DNA of 5,711 nucleotides, from the NCBI GenBank assembly GCA_050996405.1, contig JBPCRW010000099.1, positions 1-5,711 on the forward strand, given 5' to 3'. The translations under genes were made by a program, and so were the position numbers. Below, in pieces: positions 1-5,254 of this stretch. Position 1 is the first letter of the stretch. Every line of letters starts with the position of its first letter. Origin of the DNA: JBPCRW01 sp050996405 (GTDB taxonomy: Bacteria > Acidobacteriota > Blastocatellia > Pyrinomonadales > Pyrinomonadaceae). The notes beneath the pieces are model-generated. The model did no database searches. It saw only the letters and a list, made by a program, of their open reading frames with translations, and was not told the DNA's origin.

Positions 1-249
1 CTGGCTCTTAACGGGCAGAGTTCGCTTCAGAAACTTGCCGACGAAACCGGCGGTCGCGCCTTTTTTCAAGGGACGGGCGCGCCGGTTAGTTTCGATCCGT
101 TTTTCAAAGATTTTACGCTGTCTCTAAAACGCCAATTCGTGCTGACATATCTTTCGACTCATCCCGAAAAAGGCTATCACAAAGTTCAAATTAACAGCAC
201 CAATCCCGATATAAAAATCGAATATCCGAACGGCTATTATTACCGCTAA
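1..249 (+). CDS. C-terminal fragment of a VWFA-related (Acidobacterial-type) protein, 5' end outside window
   Basis: The first frame is open from base 1 to a TAA at 247-249, giving the last 82 residues of a protein whose start lies outside the window. The visible part reads LADETGGRAFF near its beginning, then a stretch of the type 'L..QFVLTYLSTHPEKGYHKVQI', and ends in NGYYYR. This combination (an 'adetGGraf' strand-helix, a 'Y.L.Y.p....g.yHk..v' strand and a 'GYYYR' tail) is what I know from the end of the VWFA-related Acidobacterial domain family, secreted proteins with a von Willebrand A fold. The metal-binding MIDAS residues would lie upstream and cannot be checked. The molecular role of this family is not established. 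It converges with the zinc-ribbon gene at 434-904. The family call is recognition by eye and moderately firm; the reading frame itself is secure. Confidence 0.75.
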   Translation: MALNGQSSLQKLADETGGRAFFQGTGAPVSFDPFFKDFTLSLKRQFVLTYLSTHPEKGYHKVQINSTNPDIKIEYPNGYYYR

Positions 250-297
250 AATAATCGGATATAATTTTTGAAACGGCGGAAAATTTTTCGTGACCAA

Positions 298-425
298 ATA
301 ATTTTGGTAGTGGTTCAAAAAGAGACGAGACGGAAACCCAATTGTGAGGGAGGGTGGAAGTTTCTCCGCCATTGCCCGACGCGCATCTTCTGCTCCTCCC
401 GCTATTGACCCACTACCATAATTTT
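298..425. mobile_element. MITE-like element with 8-bp target-site duplication
   Basis: A 112-bp core (306-417) starts with GGTAGTGG (306-313) and ends with its exact reverse complement CCACTACC (410-417). The inverted repeats continue imperfectly inward as GGTAGTGGTTCAA against GGTAGTGGGTCAA, 12 of 13 matching. The core is bounded on each side by the same 8 bases, ATAATTTT (298-305 and 418-425), as expected for a target-site duplication. The core encodes no plausible protein. It has a second internal stem, GGGAGG (348-353) plus GAAG (357-360) against CTTC (387-390) plus CCTCCC (395-400), so the whole element can fold into a long hairpin. It sits between two convergent stop codons and damages no gene. 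GG-starting ends with 8-bp AT-rich duplications occur in families such as ISL3 and IS1595, but the parental transposon cannot be assigned from this sequence. Confidence 0.6.
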
Positions 426-427
426 TT
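306..427 (+). terminator. Possible terminator formed by the MITE-like hairpin
   Basis: Read on the + strand, the terminal inverted repeats of the element pair GGTAGTGG with CCACTACC, and the right arm is followed after ATAA by a run of six T (422-427). It lies about 55 bases after the stop of the left-edge VWFA-related gene, so it may end that transcript. The loop between the outer arms is long, about 96 bases with an internal stem, which is unlike a compact intrinsic terminator. The call is therefore weak. Confidence 0.25.
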
Positions 428-433
428 GCCCGT

Positions 434-904
434 TCAGTTAATTGTTAAATTACAAACCGGACAAACCCTGACATCTTCTTTAATCAAAAGACCGATCCAG
501 AAAAGCGGAAAAAACGTCGCCAGCAAAACGGCAAAAACAATCCATCCGACAGTTGAAATTTTTCTTTCGATGCGCGGAAAATTCTGCGTTCCGCAGCGCG
601 GGCAGCGATAGCCGTAATTCATTGCCGCCTGACGATAATTAGTCAAAGGCATCGGCGGCGGCAAAAAGTTTTGCGCGGGCGCGGGCGGGCGGCTCGCCAG
701 CGGCTGAACTTGATTTATCCTTTGAGTTTTTCTGACCTGCGGTTCTGACGTTTGAAACTCGTCGGTTTTCCAAATATACGGGCGCGGCGGATTGTATTCA
801 TAGGATTGCGGCTGCGTTTCGGATTGAATCATCCTCGTTCCGCAAAACCGGCAAAAATTGCTGCTTCCATTATTAAACTGCCCGCAATTTTGACATTGAG
901 TCAT
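434..904 (-). CDS. Double zinc-ribbon protein with LITAF-like C-terminal domain
   Basis: This encodes 156 residues. The N-terminus is a compact C4 zinc ribbon (Cys4, Cys7, Cys18, Cys21). A Pro/Gln-rich, probably disordered linker follows (about residues 28-95). The C-terminus has CPRC (Cys101, Cys104), a hydrophobic stretch (about 119-141, including GWIVFAVLLATFFPLFWIGLL) and CPVC (Cys148, Cys151). CxxC, a 20-25 residue hydrophobic helix and a second CxxC is the layout of the LITAF-like zinc ribbon. In eukaryotic LITAF proteins the cysteine knots meet on one face of the membrane and the helix inserts without crossing. By analogy this is probably a monotopic, cytoplasmic-face membrane protein; its role is unknown. 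The ATG at 904 is supported by the Shine-Dalgarno sequence at 912-917. The gene is divergent from the transglycosylase gene. A simple zinc-ribbon protein with one transmembrane helix is the alternative reading. Confidence 0.8.
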   Translation of the reverse strand: MTQCQNCGQFNNGSSNFCRFCGTRMIQSETQPQSYEYNPPRPYIWKTDEFQTSEPQVRKTQRINQVQPLASRPPAPAQNFLPPPMPLTNYRQAAMNYGYRCPRCGTQNFPRIERKISTVGWIVFAVLLATFFPLFWIGLLIKEDVRVCPVCNLTIN

Positions 905-911
905 AGAAAAT

Positions 912-917
912 TCCTCT
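912..917 (-). promoter_or_regulatory. Ribosome binding site of the zinc-ribbon gene
   Basis: On the minus strand AGAGGA stands 7 bases before the ATG at 904. It is the only clear purine-rich Shine-Dalgarno sequence before any complete gene in this window, and it fixes the start of the zinc-ribbon protein. Confidence 0.6.
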
Positions 918-930
918 CGGATTTCTTACG

Positions 931-936
931 ATAATA
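931..936 (-). promoter_or_regulatory. Candidate -10 box for the zinc-ribbon gene
   Basis: TATTAT on the minus strand would give a leader of about 20 bases ending at the ribosome binding site. No good -35 partner is seen 16-18 bases upstream (the best is ATAACG), so this is a weak prediction. Confidence 0.25.
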
Positions 937-948
937 TCACAAAAAAGT

Positions 949-978
949 TTGTCGTTATTTACGCCGCAAAAATATTTT
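949..978 (+). promoter_or_regulatory. Candidate distal promoter of the transglycosylase gene
   Basis: TTGTCG (949-954) and TATTTT (973-978) are separated by 18 bases. Transcription would begin near 985, just before the nested hairpin at 987-1071, giving a leader of about 138 bases. The AT-rich context makes chance matches likely. Confidence 0.25.
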
Positions 979-986
979 TTACTTTT

Positions 987-1071
987 CGCGGGCTGTCTCT
1001 AAATCCGTTTGTTCGGGAAAACTCTCGAAAACAAGCGGAAACTTCAAACAACTTTTCAATTTTTGCCCGCG
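987..1071 (+). other. Nested inverted repeats: possible structured leader RNA
   Basis: An outer 7-bp GC-rich stem, CGCGGGC (987-993) with GCCCGCG (1065-1071), encloses a well-formed hairpin at 1005-1038. The hairpin pairs CCGTTTGTT (1005-1013) with AACAAGCGG (1030-1038), with one G-U pair. Inside it CGGGA (1014-1018) pairs with TCTCG (1023-1027) around an AAAC loop, leaving a two-A bulge. The block lies 51 bases upstream of the transglycosylase start and would be in its leader if the distal promoter is used. I do not recognise it as a known riboswitch class; it could also be a DNA-level feature or chance. Confidence 0.35.
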
Positions 1072-1090
1072 TCTAAAAATTTGCTATTCT
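1063..1090 (+). promoter_or_regulatory. Candidate proximal promoter of the transglycosylase gene
   Basis: TTGCCC (1063-1068), a 16-base spacer and TATTCT (1085-1090) lie about 32 bases before the chosen ATG. The TATTCT motif repeats at 1090-1095. If this promoter is used, the hairpin at 987-1071 is upstream of the transcript and not part of the leader. Confidence 0.3.
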
Positions 1091-1122
1091 ATTCTCCCAA
1101 GCTGGCTTTCGTTTTTAAATCA

Positions 1123-2508
1123 ATGAAAAAAATCTTTTTTACCATTGCAATTTTAATCGTTTCGATTTTCAGTCTTCGGGCGCAGACTTACACGGACGCG
1201 ACGCTCGCGCGGGTGCGCGAAATGGATAAAATCAGTCGTGACGCAAACGGTAATTTGCAGACGCTTCCCGCCGCCGAACACAGTTTTCGCGCCGATGTTT
1301 ATTCGTCAAATCGCGCTTTTCCCGAAGCCCGCCAGCATTGGCAGAAAATTCTCGATAATTACGCGAACGATGCGACGATAATGCCGAAAACTCTGCTCGG
1401 CATCGGTCGCTCGTATATGTGGGAGCGGCAATACGACAAAGCGATAAGTTTTTTCGACCGCGCGATTGCAAATTATTCCGGCACGAAAGAAGGACGCGAG
1501 AGTTTAGCTTTTAAAGGCGCGTCTCTCGTCCGCCTGAATCGCAGCGCGGAAGCCGCCGGAACTTACGAGCAATACACGGTAATGTTTCCGACCGGCGAGC
1601 GCATCGAAACTTCTTATTTGAATATTATTGACGCGCTGCGCGAAGCAAAAAAATACGACGAAGCGAATTTATGGATTGATAAAACGCGCGCGAGATTTTC
1701 GGGAATGCCGACCGAAACCAACGCGCTCAACGCCCGCCTGCGAATGGAAATTTTTCGCCAGAATTGGGATAAAGCGATTGCGGCGGCTAACACGCTTCTC
1801 GCTTTGCAAAATTTTGACAGTTCGATGACTTCTTTTGGCGAAGTAAGTTATTTGAAAGCCTTCGCGCTGGAAAAAGCGGGGCGCAAATCGGAAGCAATCA
1901 ATATTTATTCGTCAATTCCAGACAATTTCAATTCGTATTACGGCGGCTTGGCTTCCGAAAAATTAGCGAAATTAAATTCGGGGAGAATCACAAAAACCGC
2001 GAGCGTTTCGCCGAATCTTGCGAGCAGTTATCCCGCGCCGTTCCGCGATGAACTGCTGCGTTACGCGAAACCGAACAATATTGACCCGCGTTTTGTGCTG
2101 GCGATTATGAAACAGGAAAGCAGTTTTCGCGCCAGTGCAAAATCTCCGGCGGCGGCTCGCGGGCTTCTTCAATTGACGCTCGACACGGCTTTGAAATACA
2201 ACAAACAAGCCGGCTTTCCGAACCTCCAAGCCGAAGATTTGTATCGCCCCGATGTCAACATCGCCGTTGGAAGCATCTATTTAGCGGAACTTAAAAAAGA
2301 GTTCGATAATCTTTACGAAGCGATTGCCGCCAGCTATAACGGCGGCGAAGATAACGCGGCGCGCTGGCTGAATCGTTCGCGTCCGAAGGAGGCGGCGATT
2401 TTTACATCCGAAGTCGGTTTCGCCGAATCGAAGGATTATGTTTTCAAAGTGATGAATAATTATCGCGTTTATCGTGAACTCTACACCGAAGATTTGATAC
2501 GAAAATAA
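1123..2508 (+). CDS. Exported Slt70-like lytic transglycosylase (GH23) with TPR-like N-terminal region
   Basis: This encodes 461 residues. The frame is open further upstream to 1009, but the ATG at 1123 is chosen because it starts a textbook signal peptide: MKK, a hydrophobic core, then LRA before Gln21. No Shine-Dalgarno sequence precedes it. Residues from about 40 to 300 are helical TPR-like repeats, comparable to the superhelical part of Slt70. Residues from about 305 to 440 are the SLT catalytic domain: the presumed acid/base Glu332 in IMKQESSF, then GLLQLT (347-352) and SYNGG (Tyr405-Gly408). Enzymes of this family cleave the MurNAc-GlcNAc bond of peptidoglycan, leaving 1,6-anhydro ends, in the periplasm. 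They serve wall recycling or make room for envelope machines. No lipobox is visible, so it is predicted to be soluble. The gene converges with the peroxiredoxin gene 11 bases downstream. Confidence 0.92.
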   Translation: MKKIFFTIAILIVSIFSLRAQTYTDATLARVREMDKISRDANGNLQTLPAAEHSFRADVYSSNRAFPEARQHWQKILDNYANDATIMPKTLLGIGRSYMWERQYDKAISFFDRAIANYSGTKEGRESLAFKGASLVRLNRSAEAAGTYEQYTVMFPTGERIETSYLNIIDALREAKKYDEANLWIDKTRARFSGMPTETNALNARLRMEIFRQNWDKAIAAANTLLALQNFDSSMTSFGEVSYLKAFALEKAGRKSEAINIYSSIPDNFNSYYGGLASEKLAKLNSGRITKTASVSPNLASSYPAPFRDELLRYAKPNNIDPRFVLAIMKQESSFRASAKSPAAARGLLQLTLDTALKYNKQAGFPNLQAEDLYRPDVNIAVGSIYLAELKKEFDNLYEAIAASYNGGEDNAARWLNRSRPKEAAIFTSEVGFAESKDYVFKVMNNYRVYRELYTEDLIRK

Positions 2509-2519
2509 TTGCGGGCGTT

Positions 2520-3032
2520 TTAAATTAATTTTACTGAAAATTCCGCGCGTCGTCCGGCAAGCGCGTCATATTTGGCAAGATGAATTGCCGCTAAAACTTC
2601 GTCATCGCTCGGTCGCAAAGCCCGCACTATTACGTTTTGATAGCGAACGATTCCTTTCGCGTCAATCACTACAACCGCCCGCGTCGCCCAAATCGGCATC
2701 CAAAAATGTTTTCCGTAAATGTTCGTCACAGAACGGTTTGCGTCGGCAAGCAAGGTCAGCGGCAGATTATGATGTTCGGCAAATTGACGATGTTCGTCCG
2801 GCGTGCCTGGCGAAACACCGACGACTTCCGCCCCTGTATCAAGATAATTTCTCCAATTATCGCGCACCGAGCAAAGCTGTTTTGTGCAGACCAAAGTTTC
2901 GTTGCCCGGATAAAACAGCAAGGCGACGACGCGCCCGATTTTGCCGCTTAATTTCCATTCTTCGCCTTCGGTATCGGACAGCGCGAAGTCCAAAGCCGCA
3001 TCGCCGGTTTTTATCTTTGATAGATTTTTCAT
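2520..3032 (-). CDS. Peroxiredoxin, PrxQ/BCP type (AhpC/TSA family)
   Basis: This encodes 170 residues, a thiol peroxidase that reduces hydrogen peroxide and organic peroxides and is probably cytoplasmic, as no signal peptide is seen. The active site reads FYPGNETLVCTKQLC: Pro42, Thr46 and the peroxidatic Cys49, followed five residues later by Cys54. That spacing is typical of atypical 2-Cys PrxQ/BCP enzymes, which form an intramolecular disulfide reduced by thioredoxin. The conserved Arg is likely Arg118 in WATRAVVVID. The usual 'TPGC' is 'TLVC' here. The frame extends to a TTG at 3083, adding 17 basic residues, but the ATG at 3032 gives the normal family N-terminus (KTGDAALDF near residue 8) and is preferred. 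Neither start has a clear ribosome binding site. The gene is divergent from the GGDEF-EAL gene and convergent with the transglycosylase gene. Confidence 0.9.
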   Translation of the reverse strand: MKNLSKIKTGDAALDFALSDTEGEEWKLSGKIGRVVALLFYPGNETLVCTKQLCSVRDNWRNYLDTGAEVVGVSPGTPDEHRQFAEHHNLPLTLLADANRSVTNIYGKHFWMPIWATRAVVVIDAKGIVRYQNVIVRALRPSDDEVLAAIHLAKYDALAGRRAEFSVKLI

Positions 3033-3107
3033 CGCTGATTTTATTTTAGATTTTGGTGGCGTGATGTTTTTGAAAGATGCCAAACACGACTCGGTTTAGC
3101 TTTTTTA

Positions 3108-3135
3108 AAAATAGCATAATTATTTTCTATTGCAA
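3108..3135 (-). promoter_or_regulatory. Candidate promoter of the peroxiredoxin gene
   Basis: On the minus strand TTGCAA (3130-3135), a 16-base spacer and TATTTT (3108-3113) form a plausible sigma-70-like promoter, giving a leader of about 70 bases to the ATG at 3032. The surrounding DNA is AT-rich, so the support is modest. Confidence 0.3.
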
Positions 3136-3158
3136 AACGTTATTTTTTCGTTTAAACT
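3130..3158 (+). promoter_or_regulatory. Candidate promoter of the GGDEF-EAL gene
   Basis: TTGCAA (3130-3135) followed after 17 bases by TAAACT (3153-3158) would start a transcript near 3165, about 95 bases before the ATG. The -35 hexamer is a palindrome and is the same one proposed for the divergent peroxiredoxin promoter. Confidence 0.3.
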
Positions 3159-3160
3159 TT

Positions 3161-3223
3161 GTTTTGGAAATATCTTTTCTTTACCAGCCCGAAATTTCCT
3201 TTAATCAGTTTAACTTCCAAAAC
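3161..3223 (+). repeat. 9-bp inverted repeat in the GGDEF-EAL leader region
   Basis: GTTTTGGAA (3161-3169) is the exact reverse complement of TTCCAAAAC (3215-3223), with a 45-base loop. The direct repeat AAATTTCCT occurs at 3192-3200 and 3225-3233. The arms could be paired operator half-sites or a weak hairpin in the leader. Low-complexity AT-rich sequence makes chance possible. Confidence 0.35.
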
Positions 3224-3258
3224 CAAATTTCCTATCTCAATATAACTGAAAATAATTT

Positions 3259-5232
3259 ATGTGGACAAAACGGCAAATCTGGCGCGTGACGCTAATCTTT
3301 GCAGGCGTTCTACTTCTGCTCTGGACAATTGTCTTTGCTTACGAAATAGGCTATTCGGTTTTGCTGATTTCCGCTCCGCTGGCGATTTTCGGTTTCTTTG
3401 CAAATCGGATGTTTGCCAAAACGATAAAAATATCGCGCGAGCAAGCCGAACAAGCCAGCCGCCACGTCGAAGAACTTTCGCATTACATTGCCGAACAGGA
3501 AAGAATCGGCAGAATCTTACAAAAAAGCGAGGAAAAATTTCGCAACGCTTTCGATTACGCGGCAATCGGAATGGCTCTGATTTCGACGCGCGGACGGCTT
3601 TTAAAAGTCAATCGCGCTTTTTGCGAAATCGCCGGTTTCTCGAACCAGGAACTTTTGGAAATTGATTTTCGGCAAATGATTGACGACAAAGATTTGGATT
3701 CGTTCAATCTGAATTTATCCAAATTGCTTGACGGCGACGAGCAATCCTGTCAGTCGGAATTGCGAATTAACAACAAAAAAAATGAGCTTCGCCGCTTGAT
3801 GTCGAGTTCGTCGCTGGTTCACGACGAACAAAATAAATCTTCACATTTTATTTTTCAATTTCAGGATATTACAGACAAAAAACGCGCCGAAGAACAACTG
3901 GTTCACGACGCGCTGCACGACGCGCTGACCGGACTGCCGAACCGCGTTTTATTTCTCGATCGCCTTCAGTTCGCCTTTCGCCGCGCCAAACGCCGTTTTG
4001 ATAATAATTTCGCCGTGCTGTATATGGATTTCGACCGTTTTAAATTGGTCAACGACAGTTACGGTCATCATGTCGGCGACGAGCTTTTGCTGAAAATCGC
4101 CAAACGTTTAAAAGCAACGTTACGCACTACTGACACGGTTGCGCGGCTCGGCGGCGACGAATTTACGATGCTGGTCGAGGAAATTTCCGGCATCGAAGAA
4201 GCCAAACAGGTTGCTGAACGAATCCGCGAAGAAATGGCAAAACCGTTCAAATTAAACGGGCAGGATTTCGTGGCGACGGTCAGTATCGGAATTGCCGTCT
4301 GGTCGCGCGACTGCCTGCATCCCGAATTTTTGATGCGCGACGCGGACACGGCTCTCTATCAAGCCAAACGTTCGGGGCGAAATCGTTTTGAAGTTTTTGA
4401 CACGGAAATGCACGAAACGGCACTTCGTTTTTTGCAGGTTGAAACGGATTTGCGCTGCGCTCTGGAACGACGGGAATTTATGCTGGTTTATCAGCCGATT
4501 GTCGAATTATCGAACCGAAAACTGGCAGGATTCGAGGCTTTAATCAGATGGAATCATCCGAAAAAAGGAATGATTTCGCCGATGGAATTTATTCCGATTG
4601 CCGAAGAAACCGGACTGATTTCCGGCATCGGCAAATGGGTTTTGCAAACCGCCTGCCGCCAGTTAAAAGAATGGCAAAATAAAAATTCGGAACTGGCGGA
4701 TATTTGGATGAGCGTCAACGTTTCCACCAAACAATTTATGGAGGCGGATTTATTTTCGTTGGTTGAAAAAACTTTGAAAGAAACGGGAATCGCGCCGCAT
4801 TGTCTGAAACTGGAAGTAACCGAAACGGCGATGGTCGAAAACATCGAATTTGCCGTCGAAGCGATGAATAATTTGAAACGGCTCGGTTTAAAACTGGCGA
4901 TTGACGATTTTGGAACAGGCTATTCGAGCTTGAATTATCTGCATCGTCTGCCGCTCAGCTCGCTCAAAATTGACCGTTCCTTTGTTAATCAAATGGAAGA
5001 CGGCGGCAAAAATCAGGAAATCATCAAAACCATTGTTTCGCTGGCAAAATCGCTGAATCTGGAAACCATCGCCGAAGGAATCGAAACAATTTCGCAAAGT
5101 TCGCAGCTCGAAAATTTGTCCTGCCAACTCGGACAAGGTTATTATTTTGCAAAACCGCTTTCCACAACGGATGTCGAAAAATTCTTTATCGAAATGGACA
5201 AACCGGCGGAGATTTTAGAAATTGCCGCGTAA
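3259..5232 (+). CDS. Membrane-anchored PAS-GGDEF-EAL cyclic-di-GMP protein
   Basis: This encodes 657 residues. Two hydrophobic segments at about 10-28 and 30-48 anchor it in the membrane, and a charged, probably coiled-coil helix follows (about 54-90). A PAS sensor domain spans about 90-210 and ends in the usual DITDKKRAEEQL linker. The GGDEF domain (about 216-375) has DALTGLPNR, metal-binding Asp257, an intact signature RLGGDEF (Gly298-Phe302) and an inhibitory I-site RTTD (289-292) exactly five residues before it. The EAL domain (about 395-645) has Glu426-Ala427-Leu428, Asn487, Glu519, DDFGTGYSS with Asp549/Asp550, Lys570, Glu606 and Gln626, so the phosphodiesterase site looks complete. It should be able both to make cyclic-di-GMP from GTP and to cleave it to pGpG, with PAS input setting the balance. 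Which activity dominates cannot be read from sequence. The ATG at 3259 has no clear Shine-Dalgarno sequence, but the protein begins directly before the first membrane segment. Confidence 0.95.
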   Translation: MWTKRQIWRVTLIFAGVLLLLWTIVFAYEIGYSVLLISAPLAIFGFFANRMFAKTIKISREQAEQASRHVEELSHYIAEQERIGRILQKSEEKFRNAFDYAAIGMALISTRGRLLKVNRAFCEIAGFSNQELLEIDFRQMIDDKDLDSFNLNLSKLLDGDEQSCQSELRINNKKNELRRLMSSSSLVHDEQNKSSHFIFQFQDITDKKRAEEQLVHDALHDALTGLPNRVLFLDRLQFAFRRAKRRFDNNFAVLYMDFDRFKLVNDSYGHHVGDELLLKIAKRLKATLRTTDTVARLGGDEFTMLVEEISGIEEAKQVAERIREEMAKPFKLNGQDFVATVSIGIAVWSRDCLHPEFLMRDADTALYQAKRSGRNRFEVFDTEMHETALRFLQVETDLRCALERREFMLVYQPIVELSNRKLAGFEALIRWNHPKKGMISPMEFIPIAEETGLISGIGKWVLQTACRQLKEWQNKNSELADIWMSVNVSTKQFMEADLFSLVEKTLKETGIAPHCLKLEVTETAMVENIEFAVEAMNNLKRLGLKLAIDDFGTGYSSLNYLHRLPLSSLKIDRSFVNQMEDGGKNQEIIKTIVSLAKSLNLETIAEGIETISQSSQLENLSCQLGQGYYFAKPLSTTDVEKFFIEMDKPAEILEIAA

Positions 5233-5247
5233 CCAAATCACCAAATC
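5232..5247. repeat. Tandem duplication of ACCAAATC
   Basis: ACCAAATC occurs twice in direct succession (5232-5239 and 5240-5247), filling most of the 22-base gap between the stop of the GGDEF-EAL gene and the stop of the convergent dehydrogenase gene. The gap has no hairpin terminator. Confidence 0.6.
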
Positions 5248-5254
5248 GTTAAAT

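Noticed and set aside
124..372. Minus-strand open frame of 82 codons starting inside the MITE-like element
   Set aside because: It runs antisense through the end of the VWFA-related gene and begins within a non-coding repeat. The coding signal on the plus strand is far better, so it is an artefact.
987..1071. Known riboswitch, in particular a c-di-AMP (ydaO) type, upstream of a cell-wall hydrolase
   Set aside because: The conserved sequence blocks expected of that class are not visible; only stems are seen, so it is reported as an unassigned structure.
1009..1122. Upstream extension of the transglycosylase frame by 38 codons
   Set aside because: It would bury the signal peptide behind a charged N-terminal extension and run through the hairpin region. 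The ATG at 1123 gives a standard signal peptide at the exact N-terminus.
2509..2519. Bidirectional terminator between the transglycosylase and peroxiredoxin genes
   Set aside because: The 11-base gap and its AT-rich flanks contain no GC-rich stem followed by a T run.
2585..3049. Plus-strand open frames opposite the peroxiredoxin gene
   Set aside because: Their translations are Arg/Pro-rich with no recognisable motif, while the minus strand carries a complete peroxiredoxin active site.
3033..3083. TTG start adding 17 residues to the peroxiredoxin
   Set aside because: The extra residues are basic, not part of the family fold, and no ribosome binding site supports the TTG. The ATG at 3032 fits the normal family length.
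3077..3289. Plus-strand 70-codon frame in the peroxiredoxin / GGDEF-EAL intergenic region
   Set aside because: It is Phe/Asn-rich as expected from translating AT-rich non-coding DNA, has no motif or ribosome binding site, and overlaps the start of the GGDEF-EAL gene.
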